Counted from the stretch's first letter, positions 1-6,472 are shown. The stretch is 8,225 nt of DNA from Chloroflexi bacterium RBG_16_68_14 (GCA_001796995.1 MGOB01000004.1:375-8599), one strand, 5' to 3'. The notes: generated by a model from the sequence alone, not told the origin. Translations and numbers: made by a program.

Positions 1-2
1 CC

Positions 3-1241
3 CTGGAGGTAGAGGTAGCCCTGAGCGACGGCCCGCCTTCCGGCGGCCACGGCGCCCGGGGCCGCGCCGCCGTCCCCTCCGGCGCCAGCACCGGCGCCCA
101 CGAGGCGCTGGAGCTGCGCGACGGCGACGCGAAGCGCTACGGCGGCAAGGGCGTGCTGACGGCCGTGGGCCACGTCAACGGCGAGATCGCCTCCGCCGTG
201 CGGGGGATGCGGGCGGACGACCAGGCGGCCCTGGACCACCGGCTCATCGACCTGGACGGCACGCCGGCCAAGTCGCGCCTGGGCGCCAACGCCCTCCTCG
301 GCGTCTCCCTCGCGGTGGCCCACGCGGCGGCGGCCTCACGAGGCGAGCCGCTCTACCGCTACCTGGGCGGCGGAGACGCCACGCTCCTGCCTGTCCCCAT
401 GTGCAACATCCTCAACGGCGGCAAGCACGCGGAAGGCTCCACCGACTTCCAGGAGTTCATGGTGATGCCCCTGGGCGCGCCCAGCTTCGCCGAGGCGCTG
501 CGCATGGCCGCCGAGGTCTACCACGCCCTGGGCAAGCTGATCCACGAGCGCGGCCTGCCCACCACCGTCGGTGACGAGGGCGGCTTCGCGCCGCCCGGCC
601 TGACGAACGACGAGGCGATCGGGCTGGTGACCCAGGCCATCGAGGCCGCCGGCTACCGCCCGGGCGAGGAGCTCGCCCTCGCCCTCGATCCGGCGACCAG
701 CGAGCTGTTCGTGGATGGCTCCTACCGCCTCGCCCGCGAGGGCCACACCCTCTCCTCCGAGGAGCTGGCCGGCCTCTGGGAGGACTGGCGCCGCCGCTAC
801 CCCATCGTCAGCATCGAGGACGGCATGGCCGAGGACGACTGGTCGGGCTGGCGTCTCCTCACCCAGCGCCTGGGCGCCACGACGCAGATCGTGGGGGACG
901 ACGTCTTTGTCACCAACGTGGAGCGCATCGAGCGGGGCATCCGGGAGGGGGCGGCCAACGCCGTGCTCATCAAGCCCAACCAGATCGGCACCCTGACAGA
1001 GACGCTGGCCGCCATCGAGGCCGCCCGCCGGGCCGGCTGGGCGGCCGTTATCAGCCACCGCAGCGGCGAGACCGAGGACACCACTATCGCCGACCTGGCG
1101 GTGGCCACGGGCGTTGGCCAGATCAAGACCGGTGCCCCAGCCCGCGGGGAGCGCACGGCCAAGTACAACCGCCTGCTGCGTATCGAGGAGGAGCTGGGCT
1201 CGTCCGCGGCCTATGCGGGGTGGAGGGCGCTGCGGCAGTAG
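3..1241 (+). CDS. eno: Enolase (phosphopyruvate hydratase), 5' end outside the window
   Basis: Converts 2-phosphoglycerate to phosphoenolpyruvate in glycolysis; cytosolic and Mg-dependent. The frame is open from base 3, so 412 residues are visible. About 20 N-terminal residues (the DSRGNPT segment) lie before the window. Numbering from the first visible residue, the family landmarks are present: PSGASTG in the N-terminal capping domain, GDEGGFAP with catalytic Glu192, metal ligands Asp229 (ALDPATSE), Glu272 (SIEDGMAEDD) and Asp299 (VGDD), catalytic Lys324 (LIKPNQIG), His352-Arg353-Ser354 (ISHRSGETEDT) and Lys376 (QIKTG). All active-site residues are intact. A short Gly/Pro-rich stretch (PPSGGH) sits before ARGRAAVPSGAS, where most enolases have a tighter loop. 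A later in-frame CTG at 153 is not the start, because conserved sequence continues upstream of it. A solo hicB-like gene follows 33 nt downstream. Confidence 0.97.
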   Translation: MEVEVALSDGPPSGGHGARGRAAVPSGASTGAHEALELRDGDAKRYGGKGVLTAVGHVNGEIASAVRGMRADDQAALDHRLIDLDGTPAKSRLGANALLGVSLAVAHAAAASRGEPLYRYLGGGDATLLPVPMCNILNGGKHAEGSTDFQEFMVMPLGAPSFAEALRMAAEVYHALGKLIHERGLPTTVGDEGGFAPPGLTNDEAIGLVTQAIEAAGYRPGEELALALDPATSELFVDGSYRLAREGHTLSSEELAGLWEDWRRRYPIVSIEDGMAEDDWSGWRLLTQRLGATTQIVGDDVFVTNVERIERGIREGAANAVLIKPNQIGTLTETLAAIEAARRAGWAAVISHRSGETEDTTIADLAVATGVGQIKTGAPARGERTAKYNRLLRIEEELGSSAAYAGWRALRQ

Positions 1242-1248
1242 CGAGCGG

Positions 1249-1254
1249 TACAAT
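1249..1254 (+). promoter_or_regulatory. Candidate -10 box (TACAAT) for the hicB-like gene
   Basis: TACAAT lies 7 nt after the enolase stop codon and 20 nt before the ATG at 1275, in otherwise GC-rich sequence. It matches 5 of 6 bases of the TATAAT consensus. No convincing -35 hexamer is visible 16-18 nt upstream. If used, the leader would be only about 14 nt, with GGAG at 1269-1272 sitting very close to the ATG. The same hexamer precedes murI. Confidence 0.4.
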
Positions 1255-1274
1255 GGACTACAGGTGACGGAGCG

Positions 1275-1523
1275 ATGCTGACCGCCTATATCAACGCAGC
1301 CATGGCCCGTGGCCGCTACAAGATCATCGAAGACGGGACGTACTTCGGCGAGATCCCTGGTCTGCGCGGTGTGTGGGCGAACGCCAAGACGCTGGAGGGG
1401 TGCCGTCAAGAGTTGCAGGAAGTCCTCGAGGACTGGCTTATCCTTAAGCTACGAGATGGCGACGACATTCCTCGGATGGGACGAGCCCAGTTCGCGGGGC
1501 TGATCCACAGCCTGCCGCCGTAG
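1275..1523 (+). CDS. Small HicB-family antitoxin-like protein, no HicA partner visible
   Basis: An 82-residue protein matching the short HicB-like pattern of type II toxin-antitoxin systems: an N-terminal helix (AYINAAMARGRYKI), an acidic beta strand (IIEDGTYFGEIPGL), the GVWA turn, then the helix TLEGCRQELQEVLEDWLIL and a short tail (LRDGDDIPRMG). These are the elements of the degenerate RNase H-like HicB fold. There is no room for the C-terminal DNA-binding helix-turn-helix or ribbon-helix-helix segment of longer HicB proteins. A HicA toxin would be a 60-80 residue basic protein with a conserved His in a GSH-type motif. None is encoded on either side; the neighbours are enolase 33 nt upstream and murI 49 nt downstream. 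It is therefore a solo antitoxin or a domesticated HicB-fold protein. The family call is secure; the antitoxin role is not. Confidence 0.8.
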   Translation: MLTAYINAAMARGRYKIIEDGTYFGEIPGLRGVWANAKTLEGCRQELQEVLEDWLILKLRDGDDIPRMGRAQFAGLIHSLPP

Positions 1524-1560
1524 TACGGACCCGCGCCTAGCGCCCGTTCCCGCACCGCTG

Positions 1561-1566
1561 TACAAT
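1561..1566 (+). promoter_or_regulatory. -10 box (TACAAT) placing the transcript start at the murI ATG
   Basis: TACAAT ends 6 nt before the murI ATG (spacer CACGCC). With the usual 6-7 nt between the -10 box and the start site, the transcript would begin at or next to the A of the start codon at 1573. No Shine-Dalgarno sequence precedes this ATG, which fits a leaderless mRNA. No good -35 hexamer is visible, which is common for leaderless promoters. Confidence 0.55.
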
Positions 1567-1572
1567 CACGCC

Positions 1573-2367
1573 ATGGACGACCGGCCGATCGGCTTCTTCG
1601 ACTCCGGCGTGGGCGGGCTCACCATCTGGCGGGCCACCAGGAAGCTGCTCCCCCAGGAGAGCCTGGTCTTCCTCGCCGATAGCGGCCACGTCCCCTACGG
1701 CGAGAAGTCGCCGGAGGAGCTGCACGACCTCACCAGCCGCATCGTCCGCTTCCTGCTCGCGCAGGACGTGAAGCTGGTGGTGGTCGCCTGCAACACCGCC
1801 ACTGTGCACTGCATCGGCCATCTACGGGAGACGTTCCCCCAGATCCCCTTCGTCGGCGTCGTGCCGGTGGTGAAGACGCTGGCGCAACGCACGCGCACCG
1901 GCACCATCGCCGTGCTCTCCACGCCCGCCACGGCGGGGAGCCCGTACCTGGCCGGCCTGGTGGAGGAGTTTGCGCCGGACAAGCGGGTGATCAACGTGGG
2001 CTGCGACGGGCTGGAGGACCTGGTGGAGGCGGGCCAGGCGCGCACCAGCCGGACGACGGCGCTGCTGGAGCGCTACCTGGCGCCCGTCCTCCAGAGCGGC
2101 GCCGACGTGGTGGGCCTGGGCTGCACTCACTACCCCTTCCTGCGCCGCCGCATCAAGCGCATCCTGGGGCCCAGGGTGCGGGTGTACGACCCCTCGCGGC
2201 CGGTGGCGCGGCGGGTGCGCCAGCTCCTGCGGGAAGGCGACACCTTCGCCGCCCACGAGAAGCCGAGCTATCGCTTCTACACTACGGGCGACCCGGCCCA
2301 GTTCGCTGCCGTCGCCAGCAAGCTGCTGCGCTTCCCGGTGCGCGACGTCGGGTATGTAGAGCTGTAG
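1573..2367 (+). CDS. murI: Glutamate racemase
   Basis: Interconverts L- and D-glutamate without a cofactor, supplying D-glutamate for the second residue of the peptidoglycan stem peptide; cytosolic. The 264 residues match the family's usual 255-290. The N-terminal FFDSGVGGLT carries the catalytic Asp10-Ser11 pair. VACNTAT holds Cys73, one of the two catalytic cysteines. LGCTHYPFL holds the second, Cys184, followed by Thr185-His186. PYG at 41-43 belongs to the conserved substrate-loop region. After Cys73 the text reads TVHCIGHLRETFP and GVVPVVK instead of the more usual alanine-rich helix and GVVEPG-like strand, so this is a divergent subfamily but with a complete active site. The ATG at 1573 is chosen because the conserved N-terminus begins immediately after it. 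A TACAAT box 6 nt upstream suggests a leaderless message. It converges with a GNAT gene 57 nt downstream. Confidence 0.96.
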   Translation: MDDRPIGFFDSGVGGLTIWRATRKLLPQESLVFLADSGHVPYGEKSPEELHDLTSRIVRFLLAQDVKLVVVACNTATVHCIGHLRETFPQIPFVGVVPVVKTLAQRTRTGTIAVLSTPATAGSPYLAGLVEEFAPDKRVINVGCDGLEDLVEAGQARTSRTTALLERYLAPVLQSGADVVGLGCTHYPFLRRRIKRILGPRVRVYDPSRPVARRVRQLLREGDTFAAHEKPSYRFYTTGDPAQFAAVASKLLRFPVRDVGYVEL

Positions 2368-2373
2368 CGAGCG

Positions 2374-2426
2374 GTCAGCCGTCAGCCGTCAGCAGGCTGA
2401 TAGCTGATAGCTGATGGCTGATGGCT
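2374..2426. repeat. Head-to-head 7-bp repeats at a convergent gene junction (probable bidirectional terminator)
   Basis: Three units based on GTCAGCC (2375-2393) are followed, after AG, by four units GCTGATA, GCTGATA, GCTGATG, GCTGATG (2396-2423) and a final GCT. The second block is close to the reverse complement of the first (GGCTGAC versus GGCTGAT), so the RNA can fold into several alternative hairpins in different registers. The block fills nearly the whole gap between the murI stop (2367) and the GNAT stop codon on the other strand (2425-2427), and its end overlaps that stop codon. No T-tract is present, so classical intrinsic termination is not clear. It may instead be a member of a dispersed short-repeat family. 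Confidence 0.8.
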
Positions 2427-3297
2427 AGTAGAACGGCGAGGGCACCCAGGCGCCCATCGGCTCCTGGTACTCGCCGCGGACCAGGTAGCTGTCCAGCTCC
2501 ACCAGCCGGAAGCCGCAGGCCATCGCCCAGCGCAGCGTCTCCGGCTGGCCGGCGGGAAGGAGCAGGCGCAGGTCGCCCGCCGCCCTCGCCGTCCCGATGA
2601 TCAGGTCGCGCAGGGCGCGCTCGTCCCAGGCGACGCCGTGGGTGACGATGGCCTCCTCGCCGGGGAAGCGGGTGAGGTAGCCGGCCAGCCGCCCGTCGCG
2701 CTCCACCACTACTGGGGTGGCGAAATTTGCGATGAACTCGATGTCGTGACGGCGGCCGATGCCCAGCACGTCCCGGTGGAGGGCATCGCAGGCCTCCAGG
2801 TCCGCCGGGGTGTACTGGCGCACCGGGTTGGTGGGCGCTTCCTCGGCGGGCACACGGCCGTGCAGGCTGGCGAGCATATCCTTCACGTCGAAGCCCAGGT
2901 TGTGGTAGAGGGAGAAGGATTGCATGTTGTAGGCGGACTGCACCAGCCGCACCGAGGCGAACCCCGCCTCATCGGTGTGTTCCAGCAGCGCCTCCATCAC
3001 CCGCCGGCCCAGGCCGCGCCCCTGCTGGTCGACGGCCACCGCCACCGGCCCGACGCCCACCACCTCGTCCCGCTCGTCGCCAAAGTTGCAGGCGATGGCC
3101 CGGCCCTCCTCCACCAGCAGGTAGGACGTCCACCCCTCGGTCTGGGCGAGCAGCCGCACCACCACCTGGGCGAGCTGCGGCGTCTGGAAGGGCCACTCGA
3201 AGTTGTGCCGCTGCGCGATGTCGCGGAAGGCCTCAAAGACCAGGGTGCCGACCTCGTCGGCATGTTCTGGAAGCACTGTGGTGAGGGTGGGCGCCAT
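2425..3297 (-). CDS. Two-domain GNAT-family N-acetyltransferase
   Basis: A 290-residue protein predicted to transfer an acetyl group from acetyl-CoA to an unidentified acceptor. The N-terminal half is a canonical GNAT domain. Strand beta4 and motif A read VGPVAVAVD followed by QQGRGLGRRV (residues 91-100), the Q/R-x-x-G-x-G/A pyrophosphate-binding loop. SFSLYHNLGF (127-136) is motif B with the usual Tyr. From about residue 158 a second, GNAT-like half follows (YTPADLEACDALHRDVLG, then a beta-rich stretch ending CGFRLVELDSYLVRGEY). It lacks the Q-x-x-G-x-G loop, as in the C-terminal domain of YitH-like acetyltransferases; the closing PMGAWVPSPFY also fits that group. The ATG is supported by AAAGGAG 5 nt upstream. 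It lies 24 nt behind the amidohydrolase and is probably co-transcribed with it. Substrate unknown. Confidence 0.88.
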   Translation of the reverse strand: MAPTLTTVLPEHADEVGTLVFEAFRDIAQRHNFEWPFQTPQLAQVVVRLLAQTEGWTSYLLVEEGRAIACNFGDERDEVVGVGPVAVAVDQQGRGLGRRVMEALLEHTDEAGFASVRLVQSAYNMQSFSLYHNLGFDVKDMLASLHGRVPAEEAPTNPVRQYTPADLEACDALHRDVLGIGRRHDIEFIANFATPVVVERDGRLAGYLTRFPGEEAIVTHGVAWDERALRDLIIGTARAAGDLRLLLPAGQPETLRWAMACGFRLVELDSYLVRGEYQEPMGAWVPSPFY

Positions 3298-3302
3298 GGT
3301 TG

Positions 3303-3309
3303 CTCCTTT
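3303..3309 (-). promoter_or_regulatory. Shine-Dalgarno site of the GNAT gene
   Basis: On the minus strand AAAGGAG precedes the ATG at 3297 with a 5-nt spacer (CAACC). It lies inside the 24-nt gap after the amidohydrolase stop and supports this start and translation from a shared message. It contrasts with the SD-less starts of the amidohydrolase and murI. Confidence 0.75.
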
Positions 3310-3321
3310 CTCGCCCCGGCC

Positions 3322-4563
3322 TCAGGGCAGCAGCCGCTTGACCGCGAGGCCCTGCTTGATGACCAGCTTCACGTTCTCAGCCGCCTCCAGCACGGCGATG
3401 TCGTCGACAGGGTTACCCTGGACGGCGATCAGGTCGGCCCACTTCCCCTCCTCCACGGTGCCGATGCGGGCGTCCATGCGGAAGAGCCGGGCGTTGGTCT
3501 GGGTAGCGCTCACGATGGCGCTCATGTTCCCCAGCACCCGCGCCTTCAGAGTCAGCTCCGTCGTCTTGTAGGGCTGCATGGAGCCCAGCAGGTCGGAGCC
3601 GGAGCCGATAGCAAGCCCGGCCTCGTGGGCGATGCGCACGGCCTCCTCGCCCTTCGCCTTTGCCTGGCGGATCTTGCGCAGGTTGTCCTTGGGGATGCCC
3701 TCCGCCTCGCCGTGGCGGTCGATCATCTCATAGGTGACGAGCGTCGGCACCAGCCAGGCGCCCTTCTCCCGCATGGCGGCCGCCGTCGCCTCGTCCAGGA
3801 AGTTGCCGTGCTCGATGGAGAGGACGCCGGCCTCCAGGGCGTTGGCGATGGCGCGCGGGCCGTAGGCGTGGGCGAGGACATAGGTGCCGGCGGCCCGCGC
3901 CTCGTGGACGGCCGCCGCCAGCTCCTCGACGGTGAACTGGGAGTGGTCCAGCTCGTCGGCGGGCGACATGGCGCCGCCGGAGGCCATCACCTTGAGCTGG
4001 GCGGCGCCGCGGCGGAGCTGCTCGCGGGCGGCGTGACGGACGGCGTCGGGGCCGTCGCAGAGCTCGGGGAAGGCGAACAGGCCGGGGACGCTCCTGCGGG
4101 GCGGGTCGTCGGAGAAGCGCGGCCGCCAGTCGCCGTGGCCGCCCGTCTGGGAGAGCATGGCCCCGGAGGGGAGGATGCGCGGCCCGCGCAGCAGGCCGGA
4201 ACGCACCGCGTAGGCCCAGCCGCCGTCGATGCCGCCGGCGTCCCGCACCGTGGTGAAGCCGGCGTCCAGCGTCTGCTCGATCACCTGGGCGATGCGCAGG
4301 GCGAGGACAGCGGCCGGCTCCCGCTGGGCCGCTGTCATGTCGGTGCTGACGATGCCCAGGTGGACGTGGGCGTCGGTCAGGCCGGGCAGGAGGCAGAGGC
4401 CGGTGCAGTCGATGGTCTCCGCGTCGCGGGGCGGCGTGAGGGCGTCGGTGGGCGCGACGCGGGCGATGCGTTCGCCCTCCACGACGAGGGCCATCGCCGG
4501 CTGCGGGTCGCGGCCGGTGCCGTCGATGAGGGTAGCGTTCCAGAGGACGGTGCTCGCAGGCAT
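3322..4563 (-). CDS. Metal-dependent amidohydrolase (prolidase / imidazolonepropionase-like superfamily)
   Basis: A 413-residue enzyme of the amidohydrolase superfamily that likely cleaves an amide or cyclic amide bond, possibly a dipeptide. It begins with the small beta-sandwich (LWNATLIDGTGRDP, VVEGERIARV) and enters the TIM barrel at PGLTDAHVHLG. His66 and His68 form the HxH metal pair. Lys191 in QLKVMASGG is the expected carboxylated bridging lysine. His232 (LAHAYG) and His252 (IEHGNF) complete the metal site, and Asp324 (GSGSDLLG) is the catalytic aspartate. GKWADLIAVQGNP near the C-terminus returns to the beta-sandwich. The pattern fits the group with two metals and a carboxylated Lys that includes Xaa-Pro/Xaa-Arg dipeptidases. 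The exact substrate cannot be assigned. No signal peptide is seen, so it is cytosolic. The ATG lacks a Shine-Dalgarno site, and a CATAAT box sits 23 nt upstream. It heads a likely operon with the GNAT gene. Confidence 0.92.
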   Translation of the reverse strand: MPASTVLWNATLIDGTGRDPQPAMALVVEGERIARVAPTDALTPPRDAETIDCTGLCLLPGLTDAHVHLGIVSTDMTAAQREPAAVLALRIAQVIEQTLDAGFTTVRDAGGIDGGWAYAVRSGLLRGPRILPSGAMLSQTGGHGDWRPRFSDDPPRRSVPGLFAFPELCDGPDAVRHAAREQLRRGAAQLKVMASGGAMSPADELDHSQFTVEELAAAVHEARAAGTYVLAHAYGPRAIANALEAGVLSIEHGNFLDEATAAAMREKGAWLVPTLVTYEMIDRHGEAEGIPKDNLRKIRQAKAKGEEAVRIAHEAGLAIGSGSDLLGSMQPYKTTELTLKARVLGNMSAIVSATQTNARLFRMDARIGTVEEGKWADLIAVQGNPVDDIAVLEAAENVKLVIKQGLAVKRLLP

Positions 4564-4586
4564 GGTGAGCGGCCGGGCGCGCGGTC

Positions 4587-4616
4587 ATTATGATGGCGGC
4601 CGCGGAGGTGGCGCAA
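4587..4616 (-). promoter_or_regulatory. Candidate promoter of the amidohydrolase-GNAT pair
   Basis: In the 55-nt gap between the HD-GYP stop and the amidohydrolase ATG, the minus strand reads TTGCGC (4616-4611), an 18-nt spacer, then CATAAT (4592-4587). The -10 box is 5/6 to consensus; the -35 match is weak. The predicted start near 4580 gives a leader of about 17 nt without a Shine-Dalgarno site. Confidence 0.4.
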
Positions 4617-4618
4617 GG

Positions 4619-6073
4619 CTAGGCGGCGCGCGGCGGCTCCTGGGGCAGGTCCTTTGCCCGGTGCAGGCCGGCGATGAACGCCTCGACGCAACGGGGATCG
4701 AGCTGGCTCCCGCTCACCCGGCGCAGCTCGCCCAAGGCGGCCCCCTCATCGGCGGCGGTTCGGTACGGACGGCTTGATGTGAGGGCGTCGAAGGTATCGG
4801 CGACGGCGATGATGCGGGAGAACACGGGGATCGCCTCGCCCCGGAGACCGTCCGGGTAGCCTGTGCCGTCCAACCGCTCGTGATGGTGGCGAATGACGGC
4901 GCTCAGCGGACGCAGCGCTTCCACGCGGCGAGTGATCTCATCGCCCCGAGCCGCGTGCTGCTTCACGATGGCGAACTCTTCCTCACTCAGGGGCCCCGGC
5001 TTGCAGAGGATGGCGTCCGGCGTGCCGATCTTCCCCACGTCGTGCATCTGGGCGGCCAGCACCAGGGAGCGCAGCTCCCAGGGCGGCAACCCCAGCTCGC
5101 GGCCGATGCCCAGCGCGTACATTGCCACGCGCCCCACATGCCCGAGGGTGGCGACGTCCTTCGCCTCGATGGCGTCCGCCAGCTCGATCAGGGACGAGGG
5201 CCGGCCCCGGTTGAGCTGGGCCAGGGCGTCCCGCATGGACAGCGCCTCGGCGATCACCTTCAGGCTGCCCGCTCGCAGCGCCTCCAGGCCCCAGCCGGCG
5301 AAGAGGGTGACGAAGGCGAGGGCATACAGGGCATGGTACAGCCACCAGGAGAGATGCCCGACCCGTCCCCAACCCAGGCCCACCTGGACATCGATGAGCA
5401 ACGCCAGGGCGACGATGGCCGCCCAGTGGGACGGCAGCCGGGCGAAGAAGTACGCCTGCAAGTAGCGCCACACCGAGAAGACCAGCAGCCCGATCACCAG
5501 GGCCGCGATGCCCACCTGGAACGGCCGCCGGTCGATGGGCACCCAGGAGAGCCATTCCGACTCGGCGAGGAAGAGGCTGGCCAGCGCGTAGACCGTCAAC
5601 CCAGCCACGGTGACCAGGAGGATGACCTTTCCCCAACGTTGTACCCAGTGGCCCGCGCGCTCGGGCAGCTCCGCCGCGCTGGCGGTGATGAACAGGGCCC
5701 CCACAAACAGGCTCAGCCAACTGGAGACGCTGAGGGCGGGATAGGGCTCGTCGTGGATGAAGCCGGGCGTGGTCAGCCCGTGCACCGCAAAGATAGCGGC
5801 GATGCTGAGGAACGCCAGGGCCAGGAAGAGCAGTCGCGTCTCCCGCAGGGAGCGGGCGGAGGCTACCAGCACGGCGCAGGCGCCGGCGGCCAGCAACGCC
5901 GTGCCGGAGACAGTGTAGAAGTGAAAAGTGTTCTGATTCCAGGCAGGATCCAGCCTAGGGACGCGCAAGAGCAGGGCCACCACGGCTGGCGGCAGTGCCA
6001 GCAACGCCGCCCAGAAGACCCACCAGAGACGGCCACGAGCTTGTGTCATGTGCCTACGCCAGCCGGCCCACAT
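4619..6073 (-). CDS. Eight-helix membrane protein with C-terminal HD-GYP domain (putative cyclic di-GMP phosphodiesterase)
   Basis: A 484-residue inner-membrane protein expected to hydrolyse cyclic di-GMP in response to an unknown membrane or external cue. Residues 16-265 contain about eight hydrophobic segments (near 16-37, 53-72, 80-100, 114-133, 149-170, 184-205, 217-236 and 241-263), a MASE-like sensor of no family I recognise. The HD-GYP domain spans about 294-470. His312 lies in LGHVGRVAMYA, the HD pair His344-Asp345 in MHDVGKIG, His373 in VKQHAARGDEI, His397-His398 in HHHERLDGTGYPDGLRG (GYP at 405-407), and Asp426 in IAVADTFDALTSSRPYR. All signature residues are intact, so activity is expected. 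The ATG at 6073 is chosen because AAGGGAG precedes it by 7 nt. The frame stays open farther upstream, but that part overlaps the preceding gene and is low-complexity. Probably co-transcribed with the 110-residue gene 52 nt upstream. Confidence 0.9.
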   Translation of the reverse strand: MWAGWRRHMTQARGRLWWVFWAALLALPPAVVALLLRVPRLDPAWNQNTFHFYTVSGTALLAAGACAVLVASARSLRETRLLFLALAFLSIAAIFAVHGLTTPGFIHDEPYPALSVSSWLSLFVGALFITASAAELPERAGHWVQRWGKVILLVTVAGLTVYALASLFLAESEWLSWVPIDRRPFQVGIAALVIGLLVFSVWRYLQAYFFARLPSHWAAIVALALLIDVQVGLGWGRVGHLSWWLYHALYALAFVTLFAGWGLEALRAGSLKVIAEALSMRDALAQLNRGRPSSLIELADAIEAKDVATLGHVGRVAMYALGIGRELGLPPWELRSLVLAAQMHDVGKIGTPDAILCKPGPLSEEEFAIVKQHAARGDEITRRVEALRPLSAVIRHHHERLDGTGYPDGLRGEAIPVFSRIIAVADTFDALTSSRPYRTAADEGAALGELRRVSGSQLDPRCVEAFIAGLHRAKDLPQEPPRAA

Positions 6074-6080
6074 TTCTACA

Positions 6081-6087
6081 CTCCCTT
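6081..6087 (-). promoter_or_regulatory. Shine-Dalgarno site fixing the HD-GYP start
   Basis: On the minus strand AAGGGAG sits 7 nt before the ATG at 6073. The next in-frame ATG, at 6049, has no comparable site. This site lies in the 52-nt gap after the preceding gene's stop, so it supports 6073 over any of the upstream in-frame starts. Confidence 0.7.
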
Positions 6088-6125
6088 GTGGAGAAATATC
6101 GGCTGCCACAGGCAGAAGCTGAACG

Positions 6126-6458
6126 TCAGTCCCTATCCTCCGAGCGCTGGCGGGCGGCCTCGGCGCGGGCTCGGAGCTTGGGCAGCCGGTCGGCACCCGC
6201 CTCGGCCAGCACCAGCGCCCGGACCGCCTCGTCCGCGAAGCCGTAGGTCTCGGGCTGGCCGGGCAGGGCGGCCAGGATGCCGGCATCGACGGCCTCCCGC
6301 AGGTCCTCGATGATGTCCGGTTCGGGAACGCGGGCCAGGTGCCTCAGAAGGGCGTAGCGGGCGCCGCCTTCGAGGACGGCCACGTAGTCCAGCAGACGGC
6401 GGGCGCTGCGCGAGAGGCGGGCGAGGCGCTGGCGGGCGGCCTCCGGTTCGTCAGTCAT
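6126..6458 (-). CDS. 110-residue protein resembling the helical domain after AAA/STAND ATPase modules
   Basis: No named family is recognised with certainty. The sequence reads like the helical, winged-helix-like segment that follows the ATPase core in large STAND regulators and AAA-containing nucleotide cyclases: LSRSARRLLDYVAVLEGG (about 15-32), then ALLRHLARVPEPDIIEDLREAV, DAGILAALPG, and YGFADEAVRALVL. It ends in a charged, Arg/Ala-rich helix (LPKLRARAEAARQRSEDRD). No Walker A or B motif, no transmembrane segment and no signal peptide is present, so the ATPase half is absent. The ATG at 6458 is preferred because AGGAG lies 9 nt before it; a GTG two codons earlier has only a 3-nt spacer. 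It sits 52 nt before the HD-GYP gene on the same strand, suggesting an operon and possibly a cytosolic partner or regulator of it. It could instead be a decayed remnant. Confidence 0.72.
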   Translation of the reverse strand: MTDEPEAARQRLARLSRSARRLLDYVAVLEGGARYALLRHLARVPEPDIIEDLREAVDAGILAALPGQPETYGFADEAVRALVLAEAGADRLPKLRARAEAARQRSEDRD

Positions 6459-6467
6459 ATCCACAGA

Positions 6468-6472
6468 CTCCT
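6468..6472 (-). promoter_or_regulatory. Shine-Dalgarno site of the 110-residue gene
   Basis: AGGAG on the minus strand lies 9 nt before the ATG at 6458 and 3 nt before a possible GTG at 6464, so it favours the ATG. Its presence argues that this short gene is translated in its own right rather than being noise. Confidence 0.6.

Noticed and set aside
2374..2426. Short CRISPR-like array
   Set aside because: Units are 7 bp with no spacers and in opposing orientations; no cas genes.
2638..4593. A 651-residue open frame on the plus strand opposite the GNAT and amidohydrolase genes
   Set aside because: It is rich in Gly, His, Val and Arg with no domain pattern, and lies antisense to two genes with complete catalytic motifs. 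Long antisense frames are expected at this GC content.
6074..6286. An N-terminal extension of the HD-GYP protein up to 6286
   Set aside because: The added residues are Pro/Arg/Ser-rich and overlap the 110-residue gene in another frame, whereas ATG 6073 has a good ribosome site.
4880..6313. A 477-residue plus-strand frame opposite the HD-GYP gene
   Set aside because: Low-complexity Gln/Gly/Arg composition, antisense to a gene with intact HD and GYP motifs; a GC artefact.
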